61,125 nt of DNA. Origin: an uncultured bacterium (GTDB lineage: Bacteria; Bacteroidota; Bacteroidia; Bacteroidales; Bacteroidaceae). The notes beneath the pieces are model-generated. The model was not told the DNA's origin. It searched no databases and was given only the letters and a program-made list of their open reading frames with translations. The translations under genes and the position numbers were made by a program. This document shows positions 24,428 to 33,616 of the stretch, one piece after another. The stretch spans positions 1-61,125 of the forward strand of contig CAJMMQ010000018.1 in NCBI GenBank assembly GCA_905214625.1, read 5' to 3'. Positions within the stretch are counted from its first letter, which is position 1. Each line of letters begins with the position of its first letter.

Positions 24428-27400
24428 ATGATTAGTGAACTCTTTTCTCGCGTTTTAGAACTTACGCGCCTTTACGATACGGCCGATGCGCAGAGCGTAA
24501 ACAAGATGGCGCACGAGACGCTGGTGCTGACCTGCCATGAGGGACTGCGCGACACGGGACAGGCCTTCGGTAACCTCTTTTCGCAGGTTGACTATCTGTG
24601 CAAGAGGCACAACGTCAAGCTGCCTGACTGGGTGGCTGTACAGGCCATGCGCCGACATACCAACCACAGTGAGCCGCTCTCGCGCGAAGACTTCTTCTAC
24701 GACATGCGCGCCCTCAGCCGCTTCATCTCCGCCGTTACGGGCACCGACGTGCCGGGCGAGCTGCTCCGTGTGCTGCCTGCCGAGCGCAAGCCTTACACCA
24801 AGGCCGAAGGCACCGACGTAAGATACGTGAGATGCATAGTAAGGGCGTTCGACGGCAAATATATCTATGTGTCGGCCGAAGACGTGCTCGGCGGAGCTAT
24901 GCTTGCTGCCGATTATACGGCCGACGACCTAACTTATCTTTCAGAACTGCTGCGCGAGGGCATGCAGCTCAACCTGCTCGACTGCAAGCTCGCCGGCTCA
25001 TGCACATACAGCGGCAGCGAGGGCGAAGTGAGATGCGACATCATCGTGCCTTCGCTCGTTATCGTAGAGCCCGACTATCTTATCGACATCAGCTCTATTG
25101 CCTCATGTTTCAAGGAGTACGGCCATCATCCGCTGATATACACCCTCGACCGCATGAAGCCGCGCGCCAACAGTCAGGCCATACTGCTCGGTAATCTTGC
25201 CGGCAGCGTGCTCGACGATATTGTCAACAGCAGTGGCACTTACAGCATGGCGTCTACACTGAAATCGAGTTTCAGCGAGAAGGCTCTCGAATATTCAACC
25301 TGCACCGACTTCAATCCTGCCGTGTTCAAGGCCAACGCCGCCGTGCAGGCATCCAACATCAACGCCGCCGTGAGCGCGATGTTTGCCGACTACGACCGCC
25401 GCCGCGTCGTGCTCGAGCCGTCGTTCGTCTGCGAGCGTCTTGGCCTTCAGGGCCGTGTCGACCTCATGACCACCGACTTCCGCCTGCTTGTAGAGCAGAA
25501 GTCGGGGCGCAACCTCAACATAGAGCGCGCCGCACAGTCGGGCGGCAAGGGCCTGCAGCTTGAGCCGCATTATGTTCAGCTGTTGCTCTATTACGGCGTG
25601 CTGAGATACAACTTCAACCTCGGTTTCAACAAGACAGACATCCGTCTGCTCTATTCTAAATATCCCCCGGCGCAGGGCTTCCTTGCCGTAGCTTTCTATC
25701 GCAAGCTCTTTGCCGAGGCCATCAGTCTGCGCAACAAGATTGTCGCTGCCGACTTCGACATAGCCCTCGACGGCTTCGACAGCGTGCTGCCCGAGCTTAC
25801 GCCTGCCACGCTCAACACCACAAAGACCGCTTCGTCGTTCTTTCAGCGCTACCTTCTGCCGCAGATAGAGGCCGTAACGGGGCCGCTGGCAGCCATGCCG
25901 CCGCTCGAACGTGAGTATTTCTGCCGCATGATGACTTTCGTATATCGTGAGCAGCTCTTAGGCAAGGTAGGCTCGCAGGAAGGCGTAACGAGCTGTTCGG
26001 CCGACCTCTGGAACATGCCGCTGGCAGAAAAGCTGGAGACCGGCAATATATATACCGGCCTTACGATAAAGGCCAAGGAGTGTGCCGAAGGCAGTTCCGT
26101 GCCCGACCGCATAACGCTCTCCGTGCCCGGACAGGGCGAGGGCTTCTTGCCAAACTTCCGCCGCGGCGACATGATTTATCTCTATCAGTATCGTGCCGAC
26201 AGCATACCCGATGTGCGCAACGCCATACTTTACAAGGGAAACATCGACGAGCTGCATACCGACGAGATAACAGTGGTGCTGACAGACGGACAGCAGAACC
26301 CCGATGTTCTGCAGGTTCAGCATCCCGAGGATATGCCCGACGACATGCATAAGGCCATGGTCTATGCCGTAGAGCATGCCGGAACAGACGCTTCGGGCGG
26401 TAGCGGAGCGCGCGCACTGCTTGAGTTTGTCACCGCTCCCGACGACCGCCGCAGTCTGCTTCTCGGTCAGCGTACCCCTCGTAGAGACGAAAGCGTAAGG
26501 CTCACAAAGAGCTATAATCCGAGCTACGACGACATACTGCAGGCCGCAATGCAGGCATCCGACTATTATCTGCTCGTCGGTCCGCCCGGCACGGGCAAGA
26601 CATCAATGGCTCTGAGGTTTATGGTTGAAGAGGAACTTACGCACCCCGGTGCGTCGGTTTTGCTCATGGCATACACCAACAGGGCCGTAGACGAGATATG
26701 CGCAATGCTCGAAGATGCCTCGCTCGACTATCTGAGGCTGGGCAGCGAGTACAGCTGCGACCGCCGTTTCAAGCATCGTCTTATTGGCGAGGCCGTGCGC
26801 AACTGTCCCCGTCTGTCAGACATCCGCGAGCGCATATCCTCGGTGCGCATCATCACCGCCACAACGTCAATGCTCATGTCGCGGCCTTTCGTGTTCAGTC
26901 TGAAGCACTTCTCGCTCGCCATTGTCGACGAGGCGTCGCAGATACTTGAACCTGGACTTATCGGTCTGCTTGCCGCTCACGACCACGAAGGCGGCTTGCG
27001 CACGCGTTGCAGCATCGACCGCTTTATCCTTGTCGGCGACCATAAGCAGCTGCCGGCTGTGGTGCTGCAGGGCGAAACCGAGTCGGCCGTAAGCAGCGAG
27101 GCGCTGCGTGACATCGGACTCGACAACTGCCGCAACTCGCTCTTTGAGCGTCTGCTGCGCACGGAGCGTGCCGCCGGCCGCACGGAGTTTACCGGTGTGC
27201 TGCGCCGCCATGGCCGTATGCACCCCGACGTGGCCGAGTTCCCCTGCCGTGAGTTCTACGCCAGCGAGCAGCTTGAGCCTGTTCCGCTGAAGCATCAGAA
27301 GGAAACGTCGCTCCATTATGTCGACACGGGCCATGCAGACAAGTTCGACACTCTGCTGCGCACTCACCGCATGATATTCATTCCGTCGCAGCCGTGCCGC

Positions 27401-27871
27401 CGTCCCGATGTGTCCGACAAGGTGAACACAAGCGAGGCAACCATAGTGGCCGACCTTCTGAGCCGTCTTTACTCCATGCTCGGCAGCAGTTTCTGCGCCG
27501 CCAAGAGCGTGGGCGTAATAGTGCCTTACCGCAATCAGATAGCCGTGATACGCAAGGAGATAGAAAAAACCGGGATAAAGGAGCTTGAAGACATATCCAT
27601 AGACACCGTAGAGCGCTATCAGGGCAGCCAGCGCGACGTGATAATCTATTCGTTCACGGTGCAGAACAGGTGGCAGCTTGAGTTTCTTGCAGCCAACTGC
27701 TTCATGGACGACAATCACATAATAGACCGCAAGTTGAACGTGGCCATTACCCGTGCGCGCCGCCAGATGATAATGACCGGCAACGTTGAGACGCTCAGCC
27801 ATAACGCAGTCTTCCGTGAGATGATAAGCTATGTTGAGTCGAAAGGCGGCCTGTTCAGGTATTACGAGTAG
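24428..27871 (+). CDS. Dna2-like fusion: PD-(D/E)XK nuclease plus superfamily 1 helicase
   Basis: A 1147-residue cytosolic protein. About residues 280-420 hold a RecB/Cas4-type nuclease core: GRVDL (Asp about 345), then LLVEQKSGR (Glu and Lys about ten residues on) and the HYVQLLLYYGVL Q-motif. From about 680 there is an SF1 (Upf1/Dna2-like) helicase: Walker A VGPPGTGKTSM (about 714), a TATTSML block, Walker B IVDEASQ (about 831), motif III VGDHKQLPAV, motif V DTVERYQGSQRDVIIYSF and motif VI LNVAITRARRQM. A beta-barrel-like 1B region (about 560-640) lies between them. Such proteins process DNA flaps or ends in replication and repair; related fusions also occur in defence loci, but nothing else here points to defence. 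Codons match the neighbours. Confidence 0.88.
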   Translation: MISELFSRVLELTRLYDTADAQSVNKMAHETLVLTCHEGLRDTGQAFGNLFSQVDYLCKRHNVKLPDWVAVQAMRRHTNHSEPLSREDFFYDMRALSRFISAVTGTDVPGELLRVLPAERKPYTKAEGTDVRYVRCIVRAFDGKYIYVSAEDVLGGAMLAADYTADDLTYLSELLREGMQLNLLDCKLAGSCTYSGSEGEVRCDIIVPSLVIVEPDYLIDISSIASCFKEYGHHPLIYTLDRMKPRANSQAILLGNLAGSVLDDIVNSSGTYSMASTLKSSFSEKALEYSTCTDFNPAVFKANAAVQASNINAAVSAMFADYDRRRVVLEPSFVCERLGLQGRVDLMTTDFRLLVEQKSGRNLNIERAAQSGGKGLQLEPHYVQLLLYYGVLRYNFNLGFNKTDIRLLYSKYPPAQGFLAVAFYRKLFAEAISLRNKIVAADFDIALDGFDSVLPELTPATLNTTKTASSFFQRYLLPQIEAVTGPLAAMPPLEREYFCRMMTFVYREQLLGKVGSQEGVTSCSADLWNMPLAEKLETGNIYTGLTIKAKECAEGSSVPDRITLSVPGQGEGFLPNFRRGDMIYLYQYRADSIPDVRNAILYKGNIDELHTDEITVVLTDGQQNPDVLQVQHPEDMPDDMHKAMVYAVEHAGTDASGGSGARALLEFVTAPDDRRSLLLGQRTPRRDESVRLTKSYNPSYDDILQAAMQASDYYLLVGPPGTGKTSMALRFMVEEELTHPGASVLLMAYTNRAVDEICAMLEDASLDYLRLGSEYSCDRRFKHRLIGEAVRNCPRLSDIRERISSVRIITATTSMLMSRPFVFSLKHFSLAIVDEASQILEPGLIGLLAAHDHEGGLRTRCSIDRFILVGDHKQLPAVVLQGETESAVSSEALRDIGLDNCRNSLFERLLRTERAAGRTEFTGVLRRHGRMHPDVAEFPCREFYASEQLEPVPLKHQKETSLHYVDTGHADKFDTLLRTHRMIFIPSQPCRRPDVSDKVNTSEATIVADLLSRLYSMLGSSFCAAKSVGVIVPYRNQIAVIRKEIEKTGIKELEDISIDTVERYQGSQRDVIIYSFTVQNRWQLEFLAANCFMDDNHIIDRKLNVAITRARRQMIMTGNVETLSHNAVFREMISYVESKGGLFRYYE

Positions 27872-27992
27872 CCTTATTTGACGGCGTTTGCGGCTTTTCA
27901 TCCGTTAATTTGTAACAATATGTCTCTAAGCACCTGCCGTCAGAAATAAAGAAAAACTTTTTTTAATGTTATAAACATCGGCAATTTGCAGT

Positions 27993-28080
27993 GCAAAAGC
28001 TATCCTTTTACATTGCAAATTGCCGTGTTTCAGAGTATAAAAGCATACCTTTCGGCATGCATTTCAGCACATTCTAATAT
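27993..28080. repeat. 22-nt tandem repeat array D (three clear units, one decayed)
   Basis: Units start at 27993 (GCAAAAGCTATCCTTTTAC), 28015 (GCAAATTGCCGTGTTTCAG), 28037 (ATAAAAGCATACCTTTCGG) and, degenerate, 28059 (GCATTTCAGCAC). The total is 88 bp, as in the other arrays. It lies between two convergent genes and its end abuts the stop of the minus-strand ferredoxin gene. Confidence 0.75.
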
Positions 28081-28081
28081 T

Positions 28082-28867
28082 TCAGAAGAATACTTCGGGC
28101 TCGCGTCTTGCCGAGAATGCCGCTGTGAATTTAGCCGCAGCTTCGGCATAAGCGGGCAGATATATGGCGCGTGAGCCGTGGGGACAGACCACTACGCAGC
28201 GTCCGCAGGCAATGCACTTGGATGTGTCTGTGCTGCAAGGGTCGCTCTCGCTTATCGCGCCGGCAGGGCAGAGCCTTGCGCAGGTCATGCATTTAGTACA
28301 TGTGTTCTTGTCGCCCGTGGGGCACATCGGCACCTTGTGAGCCTCCTTATACGGGCGGTTGCCCTTCACTTCAGGGTCTCCCAAGGCGTCTGTTCCGGCA
28401 GCATCGGCGAGCAGTTGGGCACATCTCTTGCCGAACGCGGCAGCCTTTTCAAGGTCGGAAGCATCGGGACGGCCCTCCGCAACCTTCGGGAATATGCAGT
28501 GGCGGCCTATGAACGCGCCGGCAGCAAACGTGTGGAAGCCGTTGCTGTTGAGTGTGTCTTTTATCTCGAGCAGCGCGTCGTCGTAGTCGCGGTTGCCGTA
28601 GACGCACACCGCAACGGCAGGAGTGTTGTTGCCGTGAACCATTTTCAGCGCCTCGGCGGCAGCCTCGGGTATGCGTCCCACGTAGACAGGAGCGCCAACG
28701 ATGAGCATACTGTTGTCGCCGCTTAGCGTTATTTCGCCCTCGGGCAGGGCGTTGGTCACGTCGTGTTCAATGATGTTTCCGCCAATGGCCTTGGCTATTT
28801 CTCTAACTATTGTGCGTGTGGTGTAGGTAGCACTGAAGTACACCACGTGAATGTCCGTTATGTTCAT
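28082..28867 (-). CDS. EFR1-type flavodoxin/ferredoxin fusion
   Basis: A 261-residue redox protein (start at 28867; a longer frame adds 27 residues that do not look like the family). Residues about 1-150 are flavodoxin-like: DIHVVYFSATYTTRTIV is the FMN phosphate loop, followed by MLIVGAPVYVGRIP and AVAVCVYGNRDYDDAL. The C-terminal part binds two 4Fe-4S clusters: CTKCMTCARLCPAGAI and CIACGRCVVVCPHGSR. EFR1-family proteins are presumed electron carriers; the partner is unknown. It is monocistronic, with -7 box TACATTTG on the minus strand at 28921-28914, about 50 bp before the start. Confidence 0.88.
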   Translation of the reverse strand: MNITDIHVVYFSATYTTRTIVREIAKAIGGNIIEHDVTNALPEGEITLSGDNSMLIVGAPVYVGRIPEAAAEALKMVHGNNTPAVAVCVYGNRDYDDALLEIKDTLNSNGFHTFAAGAFIGRHCIFPKVAEGRPDASDLEKAAAFGKRCAQLLADAAGTDALGDPEVKGNRPYKEAHKVPMCPTGDKNTCTKCMTCARLCPAGAISESDPCSTDTSKCIACGRCVVVCPHGSRAIYLPAYAEAAAKFTAAFSARREPEVFF

Positions 28868-29212
28868 AATTTGTTTTTTGTATAAAATGAAGCCGATAAA
28901 ATGTTTCTCAATGCAAATGTAAGAATAAAAAACGCACCCTACAAGCATATTGCCCTTGATTTTTCAGCTTACCGGCTGCTGAATGCGTTGTGGCCTTATA
29001 ATCCCGTAATCGGCACAAACCATGTAGCACATTGCCCGCGGCTGTAAAAACGTAAAAGGTATAACATTATCCGTCAGGCGGGTATATGGTTTTAGGATGA
29101 TAATCGCTACCTTTGCAATGTGCGCTCACTATGAGATACACACGAGATGTATAATGTGCGTACACGACATAAACAATGCAATATTTTAACAAAGAAAGGA
29201 CAATATAACATT
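28868..29212. other. Divergent promoter region
   Basis: Between the ferredoxin gene (minus) and the acetyltransferase gene (plus). It holds a minus-strand -7 box TACATTTG (28921-28914) and a plus-strand TACCTTTG (29108-29115, followed by CAATG). No coding sequence or other structure is apparent in the remaining 180 bp. Confidence 0.6.
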
Positions 29213-29773
29213 ATGACATTGAATGAATTTTTGGCCTATGCGGCCACAGGCAAGCCGCTGAACACGCCCGAGATATGCAGCTTTATGGACGAGATGAGCA
29301 ACGAGGCGCGCCGCGTTACGTTCAGGCTCAACGCCGAGTTTCACACTCAGGAGGAAGTAAGGGCATTGCTTTCAGAGATTATGGGATATACCGTTCCCTC
29401 CACGCTCAGAGTGTTTCCGCCGTTCTATACCGACTTCGGCAAGAACATACACATAGGCGAAAATGTGTTTATAAACGCCTGCTGCCACTTTCAGGACCAC
29501 GGTGGCGTAACTCTTGGCGACGGCTGTCAGATAGGCCATAACGTGGTTTTTGCCACGCTCAACCACGGACTTGAACCCGAGAACCGCCGCTTCACTTATC
29601 CGGCTCCGATAGTCTTGGGGCGCAATGTGTGGGTAGGTTCAAATGCGACAATACTCCAGGGCGTTACGATAGGCGACAATTCGGTGGTTGCCGCCGGCGC
29701 TGTGGTAACTAAGGATGTGCCTGCCGACACGATAGTTGGCGGCGTTCCGGCACGTGTGATTAAGCATATCTGA
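29213..29773 (+). CDS. Hexapeptide-repeat sugar O-acetyltransferase (maltose/galactoside type)
   Basis: A 186-residue cytosolic acetyl-CoA-dependent transferase. The ATG at 29213 is chosen because it places the family's N-terminal helix (LNEFLAYAATG) at the beginning and leaves a normal 5' leader after the -7 box at 29108-29115; an ATG at 29147 gives 22 extra non-conserved residues. The left-handed beta-helix hexapeptides are clear: NIHIGENVFINACCHFQDHG, LGDGCQIGHNVVFAT with the catalytic His in NHGLEP, and the C-terminal VWVGSNATILQGVTIGDNS followed by VVGGVPARVIK-type closure. The natural acceptor sugar cannot be deduced. Confidence 0.85.
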   Translation: MTLNEFLAYAATGKPLNTPEICSFMDEMSNEARRVTFRLNAEFHTQEEVRALLSEIMGYTVPSTLRVFPPFYTDFGKNIHIGENVFINACCHFQDHGGVTLGDGCQIGHNVVFATLNHGLEPENRRFTYPAPIVLGRNVWVGSNATILQGVTIGDNSVVAAGAVVTKDVPADTIVGGVPARVIKHI

Positions 29774-29885
29774 CGTTATCAGGCTCTCAAAGGCTTTCAG
29801 CGCGCTTTCGTTTTTGTAATGAAATATGTGTAAAAAGGGTAAAATAATCAGTAATTGTGGTATCGTGGCGATGACGGATATGCGC

Positions 29886-29893
29886 TAACTTTG
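29886..29893 (+). promoter_or_regulatory. -7 box before CMD-cupin gene
   Basis: TAACTTTG, followed by CACC, lies 24 bp before the ATG at 29917. No convincing -33 match is at the standard spacing. Confidence 0.5.
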
Positions 29894-29916
29894 CACCATA
29901 ACCAAAACGTTATAGC

Positions 29917-31026
29917 ATGAAACTGATTAATGTAACACTGATTGCGGCGGCGATGTTGACGGCTGTCTGCAGTCAGATAAAAGCTGAAGAGAATATGAAA
30001 AACGTACTAAACGAAAAGCAGCAGTGCATGGCTGCCATTGCATGCCTTGAGGCAAAGGGTGACATCGACGGTCTGTCGAGTGCCATCAACGCCGGATTTG
30101 ATGCCGGACTTACCGTGAGCGAGATTAAGGAAGCTCTGTCGCAGCTGTATGCCTACACGGGATTTCCGCGCAGCCTTAACGCCTTAGGCACATTGCAGAG
30201 CGTTATCAATAACCGCCGTCAGCAGGGCAAGGCGTGCGAGGAGGGCAAGGATGCCGACCCGATGGCCGACGGATACGACGCACTGAAACAGGGAACGGAG
30301 GTGCAGACCAAGTTGAGCGGCAAGCCGTTTAATTATGATTTTGCTCCCGCCACCGACTATTATCTGAAGGCTCACTTGTTTGGTGACATCTTCGCGCGCA
30401 ACAATCTCACTCACGCCGAGCGCGAGTTGGTAACCGTGAGCGCACTTGCCGGCATGCAGGGTGTAGAGCCGCAGCTGCAGTCGCACGTAAGCGGAGCGCG
30501 CAACATGGGTCTTAAAGACGATGAAATACGCTCAATACCGGCCACGCTTGCGGCCCGTGTGGGCGAGGTTGAGGCATGGCGCGCTGCCAAGGCCATTGCG
30601 GCAGTGTTCGGAGAGCCGTTCAGCGAGGGCAAGCCCGTGGAGCAGATGATGTTCCCCAAGGGCGACTTCAATTCGGCTTATGCCCAATATTTCATAGGCA
30701 ACAGCTATCTTGCGCCGCTCAGTCAGGGCAAGGTGCCTGTGTCTAACGTTACGTTTGAGCCCCGCTGCCGCAACAACTGGCACATCCATCACAAAGGAAT
30801 ACAGGTGCTGATATGCGTCGGCGGCACAGGCTGGTATCAGGAGTGGGGCAAGGAAGCCCGTTTGCTGAAGCCCGGCGACGTGGTTGAAATACCTGAAGGA
30901 ATGAAGCACTGGCACGGCGCAACCAAAGACAGCTGGTTCCAGCACGTGACGTTCACCGTGGCCGAAGAAGGTGCGTCGAACGAGTGGCTCGAGCCGGTGA
31001 GCGACGCGGAATATGACAAACTGTAA
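29917..31026 (+). CDS. Exported CMD-CMD-cupin fusion protein
   Basis: A 369-residue protein with a probable signal peptide (about 1-23, ending CSQIKAEE). Residues about 35-110 and 150-235 are two carboxymuconolactone decarboxylase/AhpD-like domains (for example EIKEALSQLYAYTGFPRSLN; the second has ERELVTVSALAGMQGVEPQL). The expected AhpD CxxC redox pair is absent from both. Residues about 265-350 form a cupin with metal-binding residues in NNWHIHHKGIQVLICVGG and the His of GMKHWHGATKDSW. Similar fusions without the signal peptide are usually annotated as decarboxylase-like or tautomerase-like; a small-molecule or detoxification role in the periplasm is plausible but unproven. An intrinsic terminator follows the stop. 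Confidence 0.78.
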   Translation: MKLINVTLIAAAMLTAVCSQIKAEENMKNVLNEKQQCMAAIACLEAKGDIDGLSSAINAGFDAGLTVSEIKEALSQLYAYTGFPRSLNALGTLQSVINNRRQQGKACEEGKDADPMADGYDALKQGTEVQTKLSGKPFNYDFAPATDYYLKAHLFGDIFARNNLTHAERELVTVSALAGMQGVEPQLQSHVSGARNMGLKDDEIRSIPATLAARVGEVEAWRAAKAIAAVFGEPFSEGKPVEQMMFPKGDFNSAYAQYFIGNSYLAPLSQGKVPVSNVTFEPRCRNNWHIHHKGIQVLICVGGTGWYQEWGKEARLLKPGDVVEIPEGMKHWHGATKDSWFQHVTFTVAEEGASNEWLEPVSDAEYDKL

Positions 31027-31051
31027 CTTTCTGTATCTCTTTATAAACAGG

Positions 31052-31086
31052 ACACCCCGCAGACAATCGCCTGCGGGGTGTTATGC
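31052..31086 (+). terminator. Terminator after CMD-cupin gene
   Basis: ACACCCCGCAG (31052-31062) pairs perfectly with CTGCGGGGTGT (31071-31081). The T-run is weak (TATGCTTTATTG). Confidence 0.75.
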
Positions 31087-31169
31087 TTTATTGTCTATGA
31101 CATTATGTAAGTTGCCGTTCACTTATGTTCTGTGATGTTGCCGGCTTTTATTTCGCTATATATAAAACA

Positions 31170-32477
31170 TCATTTAAGATGCTTCAGCATCCATTCCATC
31201 TGTCCGTATTCGGTGTCGTCAGATGTCCAATGCTCGTTGATGGGCGTCAGCAGGGCCTCTTTCGGACAGCTTAGAGTGTTCCACACGGCATAGCTTGTTG
31301 TCGGCGGACAAGTGTTGTCGTTATATCCCCATGTCATATATGTGTCGGCCTTCACGTGGCGCGCGAAGTTTATGACGTCATAATAAGCCATGGTCTTCAT
31401 GTTGTTCTCGGTGAGCATGCCGTCAATGCGGTTGAAGTGAGGATATCCGCCTGTAAGTCCGGCGCTGTAGGCTGCCATGTCGCTCAGCGCAGGATGGTTC
31501 ACGATGCACTGCGTCACACGGCTGTCCAGTCCGGCTGCCACCAGCGCAAGCGCTCCGCCCTGACTGCCTCCCTGCACGATTACGTTGCGTCCGTCCCATT
31601 CAGGCAGCTGCGTCAGCAGGTCTATGCAGCGCACAAGAGCCAGATAGACGCGCTTCATGTAGTAGCGGTCGCGGTTGTCTATGCCGTTGGCAAGATAGCC
31701 GTTCTCCTTGCCGTTGAACGCTTTGGATATGTCGTCGAACATATCCTGGCTCATTCTCGGGTCGAGTCCGTGAATCTCCATTTCCATTCTTATACATCCG
31801 TTCTCGGCATAATACTTGTGGCGCAGCGGCTCCTTTATGGTCTTTATGCCGGCTCCCGGAGGGCAGAGCACCACCGGGCAGCTGCCCTTGGCTGCGTTCT
31901 TGGGATAAAAGAGATAAGCATATATGGCCTGTTTCTGCTTGTTAAGCGTCAGTTTCACAAGGTAACAGTCAATCTTGTCGGTGCAATATTCGTCGGCCCT
32001 TTCCTTTGTATATTTCAGCGGCACGGCCCTCATCTCATTTATGTTCCTGCTCCAGAAGTCCATGAAGTCGGCCGGCTCCTTGGTGTAAGGCTTTATGTCG
32101 TTAACCGAGAAGCCCAGCTTTATGTGGTGTTCGTATGTCTTGCCGTCAACCACGGCTTTCAGTCTTAGGTCGCGGAAGCCCGGAGTCTTTCTCGTGCCCA
32201 TGTCTATCGTGGCCCTTCCGCCGTTGAGTTTCACCGAGCCTTTCTTGTCGGCCTCCAGCATGTCGTCGGCAATCTCGTAGCTCACCTTGCAGTCTCTCGG
32301 CACACCGTACTTATACAGCTGCACCTCAATCTTGGCCTTCTCGCCCGTCTGATAGAGCCAGTCGGCATGGTCGGGCACGGTAATCCACAGATAGTCAGAG
32401 CGGTAAGGATAATTCTCGGCTGCGGCGCTGAGCCATGCGGCAACGATAATAATAAGCGTAAAAACAATTCTTTTCAT
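31170..32477 (-). CDS. Secreted CE7-type acetyl (xylan) esterase
   Basis: A 435-residue exported alpha/beta hydrolase. The start at 32477 gives a signal peptide (about 1-20, ending LSAAAE); a longer frame would begin 13 residues upstream and inside the promoter leader. Residues about 25-120 form an N-terminal beta domain. The C-terminal part is the AXE1/CE7 fold: GSCPVVLCPPGAG, the nucleophile elbow VQGGSQGGALAL, the acid in TWGYNDNTCPP and the His in NEHWTSD. These enzymes remove acetyl groups from xylan oligosaccharides, so a glycan-degradation role is likely. It has its own promoter (minus-strand TACCTTTG at 32510-32503). Two AraC-type regulators lie just upstream on the same strand and are candidates to control it. 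Confidence 0.85.
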   Translation of the reverse strand: MKRIVFTLIIIVAAWLSAAAENYPYRSDYLWITVPDHADWLYQTGEKAKIEVQLYKYGVPRDCKVSYEIADDMLEADKKGSVKLNGGRATIDMGTRKTPGFRDLRLKAVVDGKTYEHHIKLGFSVNDIKPYTKEPADFMDFWSRNINEMRAVPLKYTKERADEYCTDKIDCYLVKLTLNKQKQAIYAYLFYPKNAAKGSCPVVLCPPGAGIKTIKEPLRHKYYAENGCIRMEMEIHGLDPRMSQDMFDDISKAFNGKENGYLANGIDNRDRYYMKRVYLALVRCIDLLTQLPEWDGRNVIVQGGSQGGALALVAAGLDSRVTQCIVNHPALSDMAAYSAGLTGGYPHFNRIDGMLTENNMKTMAYYDVINFARHVKADTYMTWGYNDNTCPPTTSYAVWNTLSCPKEALLTPINEHWTSDDTEYGQMEWMLKHLK

Positions 32478-32502
32478 TGGTTGTAGTATATTAGTTTTTG
32501 TG

Positions 32503-32510
32503 CAAAGGTA
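32503..32510 (-). promoter_or_regulatory. -7 box of the esterase gene
   Basis: TACCTTTG read on the minus strand at 32510-32503, 26 bp before the start codon. Confidence 0.6.
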
Positions 32511-32656
32511 ATGCAAACAGCCTTAACGGCAAAATAAATCAAGGCTAATCAGCATTTTTGTTGAGGCTTTGGTGAGGGGGAATTGATGGGAGGGATAGGA
32601 CTTATTGAACCATGTAAACTTATGATTTGGGGTTATGGGGATGTTGGTTATTTGGG

Positions 32657-32684
32657 CATTTCGATGCCGCAAGGCATCGAAATG
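32657..32684. terminator. Symmetric hairpin downstream of the AraC operon
   Basis: CATTTCGATGCC (32657-32668), GCAA loop, GGCATCGAAATG (32673-32684) is a perfect 12-bp stem capped by a GNRA loop. It starts 14 bp past the AraC stop on the minus strand. Only short T-runs flank it, so it is a hairpin terminator or 3'-end stabiliser. Confidence 0.6.
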
Positions 32685-32698
32685 TTTACTATTAGCTG

Positions 32699-33571
32699 TC
32701 AGCCGTTGCGGTATTCATAAGGCGTACAGCCTGTAATCTTCTTGAAAACGGTGGTGAAGCAGCTCTCGGCACAGAAGCCAAGCATAGACGAAATGTCGCC
32801 TATGGGCATGCCTGTTGACAGCAGAAGCTCTTTGGCTGTGAGTATCCGCCTTAGTTGTATGTATTCGCTGACATTCTTTCCCGTCTCACGTTTCATCATG
32901 TCGTTGAGGTATTCGGCCGACATTTTCAGCTCTGGTGCAATCCGGCCTGCCGTAAGCATGCCCTGTGTGGCCGCTTTGCCTGAGCGCAGAAAGCCGTCTA
33001 TTATGCCGTCAACGGTCTTTATGGCAGCTGCGTTGGCCTCGTGGCGGGTGATAAACTGGCGCGTGTAGAACCGCTGACAATAGTTGAGCAGCAGTTCGAT
33101 GCTGTTGCTTATTATGGCCTTGCTGTATTCGTCTACGCCCCATTTCAGTTCGCAGTCGATGCCGTCGAGACATCTGCCTATAACCTTCAGTTCGCAGCAC
33201 GACAGATGGAGCGCCTCGTCAGGGCGGTATTTGAAGAACGAAAAGTCCTTGATTCTCATGCCCAGCGGCGTGCATCTTATTATGTCGGGGTGAAAGATAA
33301 GCATTTTTCCGCCCCGCTGCATGAGGCCAATTTCATTTGCAGGTACGGCAAATGTCATGGCAGCTTCAGAGAAGTCGTAATAGTGGCGCCCCAAGTCAGA
33401 CACGTTGCCGCCGTCATTCACAAGTATCACAGCATAGCAGTCGGTGGCCGTGTTGTGGCAGCCGCTATTGTCCGACATGTCTATCAGGCTGACCTGCGGA
33501 TGTCTTGTCTCGTTGTTGAACATGCGGTTGCACTCGCATACATAGTTGGTTGTGTTGCAGATATGGCGCAT
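32699..33571 (-). CDS. AraC-family transcriptional regulator (1)
   Basis: A 290-residue DNA-binding regulator. Residues about 1-175 are an AraC-type sensor domain (AAMTFAVPANEIGL, FHPDIIRCTPLGM), and residues about 185-290 hold the double helix-turn-helix: EYLNDMMKRETGKNVSEYIQ, then TAKELLLSTGMPIGDISSML and the signature FCAESCFTTVFKKITGCTPYEYR. It is a paralogue of the gene 45 bp upstream on the same strand and probably cotranscribed with it. The sensor domain has unusually many cysteines (for example LHLSCCELKVIGRCLDGIDC), which might allow a redox or metal response; this is inference. Confidence 0.88.
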   Translation of the reverse strand: MRHICNTTNYVCECNRMFNNETRHPQVSLIDMSDNSGCHNTATDCYAVILVNDGGNVSDLGRHYYDFSEAAMTFAVPANEIGLMQRGGKMLIFHPDIIRCTPLGMRIKDFSFFKYRPDEALHLSCCELKVIGRCLDGIDCELKWGVDEYSKAIISNSIELLLNYCQRFYTRQFITRHEANAAAIKTVDGIIDGFLRSGKAATQGMLTAGRIAPELKMSAEYLNDMMKRETGKNVSEYIQLRRILTAKELLLSTGMPIGDISSMLGFCAESCFTTVFKKITGCTPYEYRNG

Positions 33572-33616
33572 TGTGTCCTTCGTTATTTTTTCTTTTCAGA
33601 GTCAGCCTTCGTTTAT

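Noticed and set aside
24428..27871. CRISPR-associated Cas4/helicase interpretation
   Set aside because: No other cas gene or repeat array lies near, and the domain order fits Dna2-like proteins.
23240..27871. Anti-phage defence island
   Set aside because: Only two candidate genes, with composition like the surrounding core genes and no mobile element, integrase or toxin-antitoxin pair nearby.
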